From positions 248,001 to 312,000 of the forward strand of contig NZ_AEYW01000001.1 in the NCBI RefSeq assembly GCF_000192475.1: a stretch of 64,000 nucleotides of DNA, in the 5' to 3' direction. Each line of letters opens with the position of its first letter. Positions within the stretch are counted from its first letter, which is position 1. Made by a program: the position numbers and the translations under genes. The stretch comes from Ruegeria conchae (GTDB lineage: Bacteria > Pseudomonadota > Alphaproteobacteria > Rhodobacterales > Rhodobacteraceae). The notes beneath the pieces are model-generated. The model made no database searches. It was not told where the DNA came from and saw only the letters and a program-made list of their open reading frames with translations. Positions 1 through 11,530 of the stretch are shown here, piece after piece.

Positions 1-847
1 CCTGAAACAGCCGGGCCATATCCGCATAGCCTTTCAGCCGCCGCTCGGCATTGGGCAGGGCGCGGGTGCCGATCTGGTCAATGGTGATGTGTTCGCGCAT
101 GCAGGTCAGCACATCGGCCAGTTGGCGGCGGTTGCCACGGTGCATCAGCACATCGCCTACCGCCACCATGGGGGCCGAGGCCCGCAGCGCCGCCTGCGCA
201 CAGGCCGCTAGATAAGCCCGGTCACTGCCGTCATAGCGCGGCACAGCGCCCAGAAAGACCGCATTGGGGAATTGCCGCCGGACGGTCTGAATGTCGGGGA
301 TGGCCTGTTTCAACCCTGCCTGAGGCAGTGCGATCAGGATCATCCCCTGACAGGACGCCAGCATGTCTTTCAGGTCCAGATGGCAGTCGCCTTTCTCGGC
401 CCGTCGTTTGCCCCGCGTCAGCAGGCGGGTCAGTCGCTGATAGGCGGCGCGGTCGCGGGGCAGGGCCAGCCAGTGCACCGCGCTGTCGCGCAGAACCAGA
501 CGGCAGCCGACGATCAGCTTGGGCAGGGCGGGTACGTCCGGTTTGTCGATCGGCTGCACATGCCCGACCTCTTGCCGGGATGAGGAATCGAGCCGGTGTT
601 GCGAGCGGATTTGAACCGCGCCTTCCGCCTCGCGCCGCAGCTCTTTCAATGTGCTCCAGCCCCGGACCACCCCGGCCAGAGAGTTCCGGTCGGTGATCGC
701 GATGGCCTTCAGGCCCAGCTCTGCCGCGCGGGTCACCAGCTCTTCTGGGTGTGAGGCTCCGGTCAGGAAGGTGAAATTGGTGGTTACGCCCAGCTCGGCA
801 TAGCCGGGTTCCTGCGCGTGTGAGCTGGGCGGGTTCGGTTTGGTCAT
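1..847 (-). CDS. dnaE2: Error-prone DNA polymerase DnaE2, N-terminal part (cut by window edge)
   Basis: This is the alpha subunit-type polymerase of SOS mutagenesis, which works with ImuB in translesion synthesis. I translated about 282 codons leftward from the ATG at 847; the family is about 1000-1100 aa, so most of the gene lies outside. Residues 18-34 (ELGVTTNFTFLTGASHP) match the start of the PHP domain of DnaE2, and the following AAELGLKAIAITDRNSLAG is typical of the family. The metal-binding histidines normally at the start of PHP (H-x-H) read as V-T-T here, so this copy has a degenerate PHP metal site, as I believe is common in DnaE2 of this group. The start overlaps the imuB stop (ATGA), showing translational coupling. 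It is expected to be LexA-controlled from the imuB promoter. Confidence 0.9.
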   Translation of the reverse strand, partial: MTKPNPPSSHAQEPGYAELGVTTNFTFLTGASHPEELVTRAAELGLKAIAITDRNSLAGVVRGWSTLKELRREAEGAVQIRSQHRLDSSSRQEVGHVQPIDKPDVPALPKLIVGCRLVLRDSAVHWLALPRDRAAYQRLTRLLTRGKRRAEKGDCHLDLKDMLASCQGMILIALPQAGLKQAIPDIQTVRRQFPNAVFLGAVPRYDGSDRAYLAACAQAALRASAPMVAVGDVLMHRGNRRQLADVLTCMREHITIDQIGTRALPNAERRLKGYADMARLFQ

Positions 848-2319
848 GCGAATTCCCCATGCACGAACCATCCCGGATTTTGCGGCGTGTAATACAGCCA
901 CAACCGTCGCCCCTGCCGGGTTTCAACCTGCCAGTAATCGCGCAAACCCGTGCGCCAGTTCTCATCTTCCAGCCACCATTCGGGGCAGATGCGTTCGGGG
1001 CCGGTTGAGCGGCCTGTGGTCAGCGACATGCGTCGCCAGCGAAAGCGGCGCGGCGGGTGCGGGCCTGATCCGGCGATAGGTTCCGGCGGAAACAGTTGCA
1101 GGGGGCGGGGGCGCAGGGCGACCCAACCGCCTGCAGGATCGGAATAGGCGGCGGGCGAGATGATGAAGCTGCGTTCGGGGATATGGCTTTGCGCGGGCAG
1201 CAAGCGGTGGATCTGATCCAACCCGATCCGGGTACCGATGCGGGTGATCAGGTCATCCAGTTGGTCTTTGCCCCGGCTTGCGGCGCGGCTGATCTGGCGC
1301 ACCGGCAGGGGTTCCACCAGCGTGGCCTCCAGCCGCAGCTGATCGACGCCAAAGCCTGCATCCACCTCGGTCAATCCACGCTCGAACAGGGGCAGGATGC
1401 GATATGGATCACGCAGAGGGCGGGCCAGCCGCAGTTCGACCTGCTGGTGATCCTGATCCACCCGGCGCAAGGTGATGCATAGCTTGCGCGCGCCCATCTC
1501 CTGCGCTTTCAGCTTGTCGCAGAGCCGTTCCAGCAGCCGTTCGGCCCCGGCCATCATATCGGACAGTAGCCCAATGGGCTCGGGCAGGGTCATGCGCACG
1601 CCGTAATGGGGCGGGTCGGCCAGCGGGGTGATCTGTTCGGGCTGATCCCCCAAGGCCTGATCCAGCCGCATCAGAACCTCGGGGCCAAACCGGCGCGTCA
1701 ATGGCGCGCGCGGGGTTTGTGCCAGCTCACTAATCCGACGCAGGCCCAGCCGTTGCAGCGCGACCGAGGTATCCTCATCCAGCCGCAGCGCCGCCACCGG
1801 TAGGGCGCGGATGGCCTTCAGCGTATCCTGGGTCGCAACCCCTTCGCCATAATGCGCCAGGGCCCAGGCCGCGCCGCGTGTCGGGGCCAGACCGATCTGC
1901 ACCGCCAGACCGGCGCGGGCCAGACGCCTGCGCATATCGGTCAGCATCATCTCTTCCCCGCCAGCCAGATGAGCCGATCCGGTGATGTCCAGAACCAGCC
2001 CATCCTCACCCTCGAGCCCGACCCAGGGGCAATAGCGTGTGGCCCAGCGGCGCAGGGCGTGCAGAAACCGCTGATCTCCTTGCGGGTCGGCAGGATGGCT
2101 TTGCAAATCGGGGCAAAAGGCGCGGGCATCGGAATAGGGCATACCGCAATGCAGGCCTTGCCGCTGGGCCTGCGTGTTCAGGCAATACACTCGGTTTGCA
2201 TTATTCTGTTTCAGCGTCAGAACAAACGGCCCATCGACCGGGCGCAGGCGCAAAGCCCGGTCGCTTGCCAGCCGGGGAAACCAGAGTGAAACGATGCGGC
2301 GCTGCATCCCGCCGAACAT
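844..2319 (-). CDS. imuB: ImuB, Y-family polymerase-like SOS mutagenesis protein
   Basis: The 491-aa protein belongs to the DinB/UmuC-like Y family but to the ImuB branch, which is catalytically inactive and bridges DnaE2 to the beta clamp (family knowledge). The N-terminus (RRIVSLWFPRLASDRALR) and the segment GLEGEDGLVLDITGSAHLAGGE (around residues 100-122) are family hallmarks. The C-terminal tail (about 400-491), rich in Trp and Arg, is the ImuB-specific extension. The ATG at 2319 follows a GGGGG stretch, and the gene directly follows a tandem LexA box. Its TGA overlaps the dnaE2 ATG. No imuA gene lies between the SOS box and imuB, so ImuA, if present, is encoded elsewhere. Confidence 0.92.
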   Translation of the reverse strand: MFGGMQRRIVSLWFPRLASDRALRLRPVDGPFVLTLKQNNANRVYCLNTQAQRQGLHCGMPYSDARAFCPDLQSHPADPQGDQRFLHALRRWATRYCPWVGLEGEDGLVLDITGSAHLAGGEEMMLTDMRRRLARAGLAVQIGLAPTRGAAWALAHYGEGVATQDTLKAIRALPVAALRLDEDTSVALQRLGLRRISELAQTPRAPLTRRFGPEVLMRLDQALGDQPEQITPLADPPHYGVRMTLPEPIGLLSDMMAGAERLLERLCDKLKAQEMGARKLCITLRRVDQDHQQVELRLARPLRDPYRILPLFERGLTEVDAGFGVDQLRLEATLVEPLPVRQISRAASRGKDQLDDLITRIGTRIGLDQIHRLLPAQSHIPERSFIISPAAYSDPAGGWVALRPRPLQLFPPEPIAGSGPHPPRRFRWRRMSLTTGRSTGPERICPEWWLEDENWRTGLRDYWQVETRQGRRLWLYYTPQNPGWFVHGEFA

Positions 2320-2334
2320 ATAAAACCCCCAAAT

Positions 2335-2359
2335 GTTCTATATTTGTTCTTATATGTTC
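2335..2359 (-). promoter_or_regulatory. Tandem LexA (SOS) box upstream of imuB
   Basis: On the minus strand there are three GAAC half-sites, at 2359-2356, 2349-2346 and 2338-2335, spaced N6 and N7. The inner pair is exactly GAAC-N7-GAAC (GTTC-N7-GTTC on the plus strand), the alphaproteobacterial LexA operator. It ends 15 nt before the imuB ATG, so LexA would cover the promoter/start region. The third half-site at N6 spacing could be a second, weaker register. Confidence 0.85.
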
Positions 2360-2360
2360 T

Positions 2361-2392
2361 TGACCCTCAAAGAGTCGAGTCCTTGAGGGTCA
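2361..2392 (-). terminator. Hairpin downstream of the amino acid ABC transporter
   Basis: A perfect 10-bp inverted repeat (TGACCCTCAA at 2361-2370, TTGAGGGTCA at 2383-2392) with a 12-nt loop lies 28 nt past the stop of the ABC ATPase gene. There is no T-tract, so termination is plausible but not proven. It sits directly against the LexA box and may insulate imuB from the upstream operon. Confidence 0.5.
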
Positions 2393-2420
2393 GATCGTCA
2401 GGGATTCAGAGCCCGGGCGC

Positions 2421-3152
2421 TTACTTCAACGCCCGCGCCAGAAAGGCCTGCGTGGTCTGGTGCGAAGGGTGGTCAAACACCGCCTCGGGCGGGCCTTCTT
2501 CAATGATCCGTCCGCTGTCGAGGAAACAGATCTTGTCGGCGGCCTCGCGGGCAAAGCCCATTTCATGCGTGGCCATCACCATCGTCATGCCCTGTTTCTT
2601 GAGCATCAGCAGAACATCCAGCACCTCGCCCACCAGTTGGGGATCGAGGGCCGAGGTGATTTCATCAAACAGCATGACCTCGGGCTGCATGGCCAAGGCG
2701 CGCACGATGGCGACGCGTTGCTGCTGACCGCCCGACAACTGGTCGGGATAATTATGCATCCGGTCGGCCAGTCCGAACCGGGCGAACAGAGCCTCGACCT
2801 CGGGCTGCAGTTCGGCGCGGGTCAGCCCACGCACCCGGCGGGGGGCGAGCATGACATTCTCAAGCGCGGTCATATGCGGAAACAGGTTGAAGCTTTGAAA
2901 AACGATCCCGATGCGGGCGCGAACCGATTGCGGGTTGAGACCGGGGATCGAGATATCCTCGCCATCCAGAAAGATCGCACCGTCTTCGATGGGTTCCAGC
3001 AGGTTGATGCAGCGCAGCAGGGTGGACTTGCCCGACCCGGATGCGCCGATCAGGCAGACCATTTGGCCCTCATCAACGGTCAGGTTGATCCCGTCACAGA
3101 CCGTGCGGTCGCCAAAGCGTTTCACTACGCCCTGAAGTTCCAATTTGGGCAT
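2421..3152 (-). CDS. Polar amino acid ABC transporter ATP-binding protein
   Basis: The 243-aa ATPase energises uptake through the neighbouring permease. Walker A is GASGSGKS (about residues 36-43), the signature is LSGGQQQR, and Walker B is VMLFDEITSALD, followed by the H-loop region ATHEMGFA. The start is the ATG at 3152 (MPKLELQG), which overlaps the permease TGA by one base (TGATG); longer upstream readings of this frame run through the permease gene and are not real. The family is GlnQ/HisP-like (PAAT). The substrate cannot be set from sequence; a glutamine/glutamate/arginine-type amino acid is most likely. Confidence 0.92.
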   Translation of the reverse strand: MPKLELQGVVKRFGDRTVCDGINLTVDEGQMVCLIGASGSGKSTLLRCINLLEPIEDGAIFLDGEDISIPGLNPQSVRARIGIVFQSFNLFPHMTALENVMLAPRRVRGLTRAELQPEVEALFARFGLADRMHNYPDQLSGGQQQRVAIVRALAMQPEVMLFDEITSALDPQLVGEVLDVLLMLKKQGMTMVMATHEMGFAREAADKICFLDSGRIIEEGPPEAVFDHPSHQTTQAFLARALK

Positions 3153-3985
3153 CAGCGCCTCTCTCGCATTTGGCGGGCCATCAGGTGATCGGCATAGCGG
3201 GTGGCCGGAATGGTGACGATCAGGAAGATAATCGCGGCCCCCACATAAGGGGTGAAATTCGCCAGCAGTGATTTGAACACCCCGGCCTGACGGAAGATTT
3301 CGACCGGACCGATGAAGCTGAGCAGCGAGACGTCCTTTTGCAGTGCAATCAGCATGTTCATCTGTGATGGCACCACGTTGCGGATGGCCTGCGGCAACAC
3401 CACGTCGCGCATCACCTGCCGTTCCGACAGACCCAGCGACAGGGCGGCGGCGCGCTGGCTGTGGTGAACGCTGTCGATACCGGAACGGAAGATCTCGGCC
3501 ACATAGGCCGAATAGGTCAGGATCAGCGCCAGAGAACCCCAGATGTAAGGCGAATTCCATGGACGCGGCAGGCCCAGCCCCGGAATACCGAAGCCGATCA
3601 GATAGACCGTCAGGATCACTGGCACGCCGCGAAAAATGTCGGTGAACGCCGCGCCAAAGATGCGCAGCGGAAACAGGGCAGGTGATTTGGCATCCCGCGC
3701 CAAGGCAATCAACAGGCCAAGCACGGCGATCGCCGGTGCGGACCATAAAAAGATCATCACGTTGATCCGAAACGCCTCAAGCAATTTCGGGAAGGTTTTG
3801 ACTAGTGTCTCGCCGTTGAAAAAGCTCTGCTGAACCTTCGACCAACCCGGAGCGAGCGGCACCAGAAAGTAAATCGCGGCCACAACAGTGACCGTGCTTA
3901 TTGTGGCGATCACCAACGAGCGTCGTCGTTGGTGCGCCTCGTACCGTTCGCGGCGGGTCATCCCCGCCGCCTTGTGATCTGCCAT
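3152..3985 (-). CDS. Polar amino acid ABC transporter permease
   Basis: The 277-aa inner membrane protein starts with a basic cytoplasmic N-terminus (TRRERYEAHQRRR), followed by a first TM helix (about residues 24-43). Further helices include FLWSAPAIAVLGLLIAL and VPVILTVYLIGFGI. The EAA loop (EIFRSGIDSVHHSQRAAALS..G, about 165-190), which docks the ATPase, is clear. Only one permease gene is present, so it would act as a homodimer, unlike HisQM-type pairs. One base separates it from the binding-protein stop upstream and it overlaps the ATPase start downstream, so the three genes form one operon. Confidence 0.9.
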   Translation of the reverse strand: MADHKAAGMTRRERYEAHQRRRSLVIATISTVTVVAAIYFLVPLAPGWSKVQQSFFNGETLVKTFPKLLEAFRINVMIFLWSAPAIAVLGLLIALARDAKSPALFPLRIFGAAFTDIFRGVPVILTVYLIGFGIPGLGLPRPWNSPYIWGSLALILTYSAYVAEIFRSGIDSVHHSQRAAALSLGLSERQVMRDVVLPQAIRNVVPSQMNMLIALQKDVSLLSFIGPVEIFRQAGVFKSLLANFTPYVGAAIIFLIVTIPATRYADHLMARQMRERR

Positions 3986-3986
3986 G

Positions 3987-4802
3987 TTACTTGATCAGAG
4001 GGACACCGGTGGTGTCCTGCAGCCATTTGGCCTCGATGTCGGCCAATTTGCCGTTCGCCATCAGCGCTGCCAGCGCCTCGTCCACGCATGCCTTCAGCGG
4101 GTTGCCTTCTTCCATCAGCATGCCGAAATGATCGGGATTGTCATTTTCATCCGCCGGGAACTGGCCGATGACTTTTGAGCCTTCGATCATCACCGCGCTC
4201 AGGAACAGGGCAGTGGGCAGATCGAATAGGGCCGCATCGATCTGGTTGGCCGACATGGCGGCGTTGACGTCCGCATTGTCGCCATAAAGCAGCGGATCGC
4301 TGTCGGGTTGGATGATGCTGGCCAGTTTCGGCACCGCAGTGGTCGAGCCAACGGCCCCCCATTGCAGGCCTTTCAACGCTTCAAGCGTTGGGGCTGTCTC
4401 GGTTGAGTTAGGGCTCACCAGAACCGCCATCGGAGCGGTGTAGTAGGGGGTAGAGAAATCAATCACCTGATCGCGCTCAGGCGTGATCGAGTATTGCTGC
4501 ATATTGACGTCAAATTCCTTGGCGCCGGGTTGGATCGCCTCGTCGAATGAAGATCGGACCCAGACGACATCATCAGCCGCGAACCCCATCTCTTCGGCGA
4601 CCGCATAGGCCACTGCGGCCTCGAACCCTTCGCCGCTTTCGGGCGCGTCATCAAGTACCCAAGGGTAATAGGCAGGGTTACCTGTTGCGATGGTGAATTT
4701 GCCGTCTGTCAGTGTCTTGCCAGCGGCGCATTGGTCCTGCGCATATGCTGCCGTCGAGAGAAACAGAACCGTACTTGCCGCGATCGTGAGTGTCTTGGAC
4801 AT
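3987..4802 (-). CDS. Amino acid ABC transporter substrate-binding protein
   Basis: This 271-aa periplasmic protein has a signal peptide (MSKTLTIAASTVLFLSTAAYA, cleavage before QDQ). The mature part is a family 3 solute-binding fold, with ITPERDQVIDFSTPYYTAPMAVLV in the centre and the closing segment NPLKACVDEALAALMANGKLADIEAKW typical of that family. The expected Arg of the amino-acid carboxylate clamp is not in the usual T-x-x-R setting (TITxxR); the region reads SITPERDQ. It is the first gene of the three-gene transporter operon. The 229-bp region before it holds its promoter, which I cannot place with confidence. Confidence 0.9.
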   Translation of the reverse strand: MSKTLTIAASTVLFLSTAAYAQDQCAAGKTLTDGKFTIATGNPAYYPWVLDDAPESGEGFEAAVAYAVAEEMGFAADDVVWVRSSFDEAIQPGAKEFDVNMQQYSITPERDQVIDFSTPYYTAPMAVLVSPNSTETAPTLEALKGLQWGAVGSTTAVPKLASIIQPDSDPLLYGDNADVNAAMSANQIDAALFDLPTALFLSAVMIEGSKVIGQFPADENDNPDHFGMLMEEGNPLKACVDEALAALMANGKLADIEAKWLQDTTGVPLIK

Positions 4803-5031
4803 CCGAGTGAATCCTCCTGTTGGATCATTTTGCCGCTACGGTAGTTCTGCCGGTCGGGCCTGTCCAGCAGATGCGTAGCTATTGGGCTTCGACTGGATTC
4901 GATTTCTATCTTATTTCAGATGATCGAAAGCCCGCCTAAATAGCAGCAACAAAATTCGGGAATGAGCTCCAAAGTGACTGGTGCAGTGTCGACGCCGAAT
5001 GTCAGTTTTGGCAAAACCGGTATCGACGATA

Positions 5032-5763
5032 TCAGATGTTGATTGCCTCGCGGAGGTAGTTATGGACGAAAGATTTTGCCCTCTTGCATGCTAAAATAAG
5101 ATCGTTCCACTGGATCAGGCCGCACGCGATCGCCGTGGCCATTGCGCAGCCTGTGCCGCGCATCGTTGCTACTTCTAGCCTCGGTGCCGTCAGTATATTC
5201 TGCTCTGTAAGTGTGTACAGATGATCGTCGGAGGTTTCACCCGATGCATGGCCTCCCTTGATCAACACGGCCTGCGCTCCTTGGGACAAAAACCAATCTG
5301 CCTGCGCCGCGATCTGGTCGTCGGTCTCCGCCACAGGATATCCTGAAAGTGCTGCCGCTTCGAGTAGGTTCGGGGTGACTAGCTGGGCCTGCGACAGCAA
5401 CGTTCTGGGAAACTGCCCTGACATGAGTTGACGTCCCGAGCTGGCTTTTAGCACCGGGTCCAGGACAATGGGGCACGATTGCCTATGGATGGCGTTGCCA
5501 ACCGCATTAGCAATTTCTTCATTACCAAGCATGCCGATTTTGATGGCAGCAGGAGCGGTTGTGGCCAATGCGGCTTTGATCTGGCTGGCGAGCATTTCCG
5601 TCGATATGAGTTGGGTATTGAATACCATATCATCTGATTGAGCGGTCACCGCCGTGACAATGGGAAGGACCTGACATCCAAGTTTTTGGGCCACCCAGGC
5701 ATCTCGGATCAGGCCTGCGCCCCCGCTACTGTCGGTTCCGCCGATTATCATGATCGGCTTCAT
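5032..5763 (-). CDS. thiD: Hydroxymethylpyrimidine (phosphate) kinase
   Basis: The 243-aa kinase phosphorylates HMP and HMP-P to HMP-PP for thiamine assembly. It is a ribokinase-like fold: N-terminal GGTDSSGGAGLIRD (substrate/phosphate loop), middle KIGMLGN and VLDPVLKASSG, TPNLLEAAALSG, and the C-terminal anion hole/catalytic segment ATMRGTGCAMATAIA. It is somewhat shorter than E. coli ThiD (266 aa). The start ATG at 5763 overlaps the thiF stop (ATGA), so it is the last gene of the thi operon. Confidence 0.9.
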   Translation of the reverse strand: MKPIMIIGGTDSSGGAGLIRDAWVAQKLGCQVLPIVTAVTAQSDDMVFNTQLISTEMLASQIKAALATTAPAAIKIGMLGNEEIANAVGNAIHRQSCPIVLDPVLKASSGRQLMSGQFPRTLLSQAQLVTPNLLEAAALSGYPVAETDDQIAAQADWFLSQGAQAVLIKGGHASGETSDDHLYTLTEQNILTAPRLEVATMRGTGCAMATAIACGLIQWNDLILACKRAKSFVHNYLREAINI

Positions 5764-6725
5764 TTACAGGCCCTCGCAGCCAACAAAGCGAGGTTGGTTT
5801 CACCCTGCGCCTGCAAGCCCTTTGCCGCCCGCCAAGCTCGTAATCCGCTTAGGCAGCACAAGACTACCCTTTGCCTTGAAAACAGAAACTGATCGCGCAA
5901 CTCGGCTTCGGAAATGCGCTCAGCTTCTGGGCGGATTTTCTTAGGTGCTTCGTGATGGCTCCTCAGTTCAATGATCAGGTCAGAGCATTGCAACATCGTT
6001 TCTGCGATGAAAGGGATTGCGGTTTCGGGTTCTGGGTTGCCCAGAAAGCTGAACCCGCCAAAATGCATTCCAGAAAGATCTGCTGTTATCATCTGCCCTA
6101 ATGCTGGCTGTGCACCCAAAAGGACTTTGATCGCGATCTGTGCCTGCAATGCGCCGATGACGCCTACCACGGGCCCCAGCACACCTGCAGTTGCGCAAGT
6201 CGCTCCGGTTGCGGGCAATTCAGGGAACACGGCACGTAGAGACGGTGCGCCCCCGCAAAACCCGCCGATATATCCGGTTTGCCCCAGAACGCTTGCTGAG
6301 ACGAGCGGCGAATCTTCAGCCAGACAGGCATCTGACAAGATATATGAGGCCGCGAAACTGTCCGCCGCGTCGATCACCAGATCCGCCTTGGCTGCGATCT
6401 CTGGTGCTCTAGTTGGGCCGATCGACTCTACATTTGCTGAAACTTCCACCTGTGGATTGAGCGCGCGCAGAGCATCGCGCGCGGCAAGTGCTTTAGGCTT
6501 GCCGATATCCGGCATGCCATAAAGAGGTTGGCGGTGCAGGTTGCTTTCCTCGACCTCATCCGGATCAAAGATCGAGATATTCCCAATGCCTGCGCCCACC
6601 AGGTATTGCAGGACAGGGCAGCCTAACCCGCCGGCCCCGACGACCGCGACATGGGCTTTGCCCAATCTGGACTGACCGGCCTCGCCGATTTCAGGCAACT
6701 GCATCTGGCGGGCATACCTGCTCAT
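5760..6725 (-). CDS. thiF: ThiF/MoeB-type adenylyltransferase with C-terminal rhodanese-like segment
   Basis: This 321-aa protein would adenylate the C-terminal glycine of ThiS and help load sulfur. The E1-like domain shows the nucleotide loop GAGGLGCPVLQYL (about residues 33-45), DPDEVEESNLHRQ, the DAADSF motif and CATAGVLGPVVGVIG. The zinc-binding CxxC before FPE is replaced by S-L-R-A, so the Zn site looks lost. The last 35 residues carry CLSGLRA (C291...R296), which matches a rhodanese active loop, suggesting an in-cis persulfide carrier. The start is the ATG at 6725, in a four-base overlap with the thiE stop; a longer reading from 6746 would intrude into thiE. Confidence 0.87.
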   Translation of the reverse strand: MSRYARQMQLPEIGEAGQSRLGKAHVAVVGAGGLGCPVLQYLVGAGIGNISIFDPDEVEESNLHRQPLYGMPDIGKPKALAARDALRALNPQVEVSANVESIGPTRAPEIAAKADLVIDAADSFAASYILSDACLAEDSPLVSASVLGQTGYIGGFCGGAPSLRAVFPELPATGATCATAGVLGPVVGVIGALQAQIAIKVLLGAQPALGQMITADLSGMHFGGFSFLGNPEPETAIPFIAETMLQCSDLIIELRSHHEAPKKIRPEAERISEAELRDQFLFSRQRVVLCCLSGLRAWRAAKGLQAQGETNLALLAARACK

Positions 6726-7315
6726 GTGTTGCACACCCGCAACCATTCGCGCGTGCGGGATTCGGGGTCGGCGGACTGTTGAATGTCTGTCACCACGGCG
6801 GCACTATCCGCACCGGCGGCAAAAACACCGGGCGCACGCTCTGGGGTCAGACCGCCAATTGCGACTAACGGGACGGTTCCGGCCCTTGTTTTCCATCGGG
6901 TCACACGGTCCAATCCCTGCGGCTTCCATTTCATTTTTTTCAGTAGGGTCGAATAGACCGGGCCAAGCGCCACATAGGCCGGATCAGAGGATAAGGCACG
7001 GTCAAGTTCGGCTTCGTCATGAGTTGAGAGGCCAATACGCACGCCCGCACGACGAAGGGCTGCAAAATCGGCAGTGTCCATATCCTCCTGCCCTAGATGG
7101 ACAAAGTTACAATTGAGATCCAACGCCACCTGCCAGTAGTCATTCACCACAAGTTGGGCTCGATGGACAGCGCAGATGTCGCGGGCTCGGGCGATCTGAC
7201 GACGAACTTCGGGCTCTGGCATATCCTTGATACGCAATTGCACAAGCTTCACACCCTGAGGCACCAACAGTTCCAACCGCCCCACATGGCCGGTGATCAG
7301 ATAGAACCGTTCCAT
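6722..7315 (-). CDS. thiE: Thiamine phosphate synthase
   Basis: The enzyme couples HMP-PP and thiazole phosphate to thiamine monophosphate. The 197-aa protein shows the ThiE (beta/alpha)8 signatures: VQLRIKD near residue 27, LVVNDYWQVALDL, VHLGQEDM, YVALGPVY and VAIGGLTPERAP followed by GADSAAVVTDI. The pyrophosphate loop after GPVYSTLLKKMKWKPQG departs from the usual T-x-TK form. The start is ATG 7315 (TGATG with the thiG stop); GTG 7318 directly before it is an alternative. The gene continues the chain of overlapping thi genes. Confidence 0.87.
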   Translation of the reverse strand: MERFYLITGHVGRLELLVPQGVKLVQLRIKDMPEPEVRRQIARARDICAVHRAQLVVNDYWQVALDLNCNFVHLGQEDMDTADFAALRRAGVRIGLSTHDEAELDRALSSDPAYVALGPVYSTLLKKMKWKPQGLDRVTRWKTRAGTVPLVAIGGLTPERAPGVFAAGADSAAVVTDIQQSADPESRTREWLRVCNT

Positions 7316-8082
7316 CACATCAACTCCGCGAGGCCGAGTACGGGAGTGGAAGGCACCGCCACATCTCTCCGATCAATTGGATCAGAGATAAAACCCGCAC
7401 GCCCGGCCTCGACCGCCAGGGCCATGGCTCGTGCCATGCCGACGGGATCGCCCGCCTTGGCCACCGCGGTATTGAGCAGGATCGCATCCATACCCAGTTC
7501 CATGGCCTGTATCGCATCAGAGGGCCGTCCGATTCCGGCATCGACGATCAGAGGAACATCCGGAAAATGCGCACGCATCGTCCGCAAAGCATCAGGCGTG
7601 CGCAACCCTTGGCCTGAACCGATGGGCGCTCCCCAAGGCATTAGGACTTCGCATCCCGCTTCCAGCAGCTTCTCACCCACAATCAGGTCATCCGTCATGT
7701 ACGGGAAAACTTTGAAACCATCGGTCGTCAGAATACGTGCGGCTTCGACCAAGGCGAAGACATCCGGCTGCAGGTTATCCGCGTGGCCAATCACCTCCAG
7801 CTTGATCCAATCGGTTGCAAAAAGCTCACGAGCCATTTGTGCGGTTGTCACAGCCTCTTGGACCGAATGGCACCCGGCAGTGTTGGGCAGGATGTGGGCA
7901 CCCGTTGCGCGTAGCATGTCCCAGAACCCTGCACCTGTCCCATCCGCTGTTTCGCGACGCAGGCTGACAGTGACCACCTCGCAATCACTGGCGCGGATCG
8001 CTTGGTGCAGAATTGCGGGAGATGGATATTGCGCAGTGCCTAGAAACATAGGCACCGAAATATCGACATCGTAGATTTTCAT
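7315..8082 (-). CDS. thiG: Thiazole synthase
   Basis: ThiG forms the thiazole phosphate ring from deoxyxylulose phosphate, dehydroglycine and ThiS thiocarboxylate. The 255-aa protein has the Schiff-base lysine in [10 protein letters not shown] (K94), [26 protein letters not shown] and [12 protein letters not shown], all diagnostic of the family. The length is normal. It starts one base after the thiS stop and overlaps thiE, as expected for an obligate ThiS partner. Confidence 0.95.
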   Translation of the reverse strand: MKIYDVDISVPMFLGTAQYPSPAILHQAIRASDCEVVTVSLRRETADGTGAGFWDMLRATGAHILPNTAGCHSVQEAVTTAQMARELFATDWIKLEVIGHADNLQPDVFALVEAARILTTDGFKVFPYMTDDLIVGEKLLEAGCEVLMPWGAPIGSGQGLRTPDALRTMRAHFPDVPLIVDAGIGRPSDAIQAMELGMDAILLNTAVAKAGDPVGMARAMALAVEAGRAGFISDPIDRRDVAVPSTPVLGLAELM

Positions 8083-8249
8083 GTCAGCCCCCTTGCATCG
8101 GGGCCAGAACTTCCAGCCGGTCGCCTATATTCAACACGGTTACGCTGCGCGCAGACGCCGGTACAAACTGGCCATTTAGCGCCGTTGCGATGGCGGGACT
8201 GATAAAGCCAAGCTCGACAAGCGCCGCGTCAAGCGTTTCGGCAGATACT

Positions 8250-11038
<2,789 letters not shown>

Positions 11039-11134
11039 TCAAAAAGACACCAGAAGAGTTTGGGAGGAGGCAAAGGCAAAACGTGCCTTGTGTTCCGGTT
11101 GCGCAAGCCAGAATGGGCTGTGCGACCTTAGCTT

Positions 11135-11233
11135 CCTACGCCAGTGTCAACTGGGTCAGGTTCAAAGGGTCGCATCACCGGGTTCTCACCCAATCAGCCT
11201 CTCAGTCCCTTGGGCGGGACTCCCCTGCGTAGG
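11135..11233 (-). ncRNA. TPP riboswitch (THI element) controlling thiC operon
   Basis: Reading the minus strand, the conserved pieces are all present: P1 arm CCTACGC (11233-11227) pairing with GCGTAGG (11141-11135), GGGGAGTCCC, CTGAGAGGCTGAT, the pyrophosphate-side ACCCTTTGAACCTGA, and the closing GCGTAGGAAGC. It lies about 120 nt before the thiC start codon. Whether control is by Rho, attenuation or masking of AGGAG at 11022-11026 is not clear; I found no strong T-tract terminator between aptamer and gene. Confidence 0.95.
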
Positions 11234-11472
11234 TTTGCGATAGGATGGAACAGCCGGTTTGTAAAGTCTCAAGAAACAACCTTTCGCGCAATCGCGGTGA
11301 ATGCACACTTTGTCCGCATAGCGGGCAATCAGGCGGGTTGGTCTGACGACAGTTTCAGTTGGGATTGAAGCGCTCAATCAGTACTACCGGAAACCGTATT
11401 GGCTAAATCGAGAATAGTGTCGATGCTCTACACCGACCCGAACGGCGTTTACCCACGGAGATGTCCGAAAAA

Positions 11473-11499
11473 GAAACCCGCCAAAATTTGGCGGGTTTC
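11473..11499 (-). terminator. Rho-independent terminator of the class III aminotransferase gene
   Basis: A near-perfect inverted repeat (GAAACCCGCC..GGCGGGTTTC) lies 31 nt after the aminotransferase stop and is followed on the minus strand by TTTTT, a classical intrinsic terminator. It separates this gene from the thiamine operon. Confidence 0.9.
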
Positions 11500-11530
11500 G
11501 GTGCTCTAGTGGATAGCCTGTATTGTAGGA

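Noticed and set aside
231-965. Open frame of 244 aa overlapping dnaE2 and imuB
   Set aside because: It runs in another frame through both real genes, is Arg/Pro/Gly-rich in a way typical of GC-rich shadow frames, and has no family motif.
2421-3746. 441-aa version of the ABC ATPase
   Set aside because: The upstream 198 residues are an out-of-frame reading of the permease; the ATG at 3152 begins the normal GlnQ-type sequence.
5005-5017. GTTTTGGCAAAAC inverted repeat downstream of thiD
   Set aside because: The arms leave almost no loop and no T-tract follows, so neither a terminator nor an operator could be argued.
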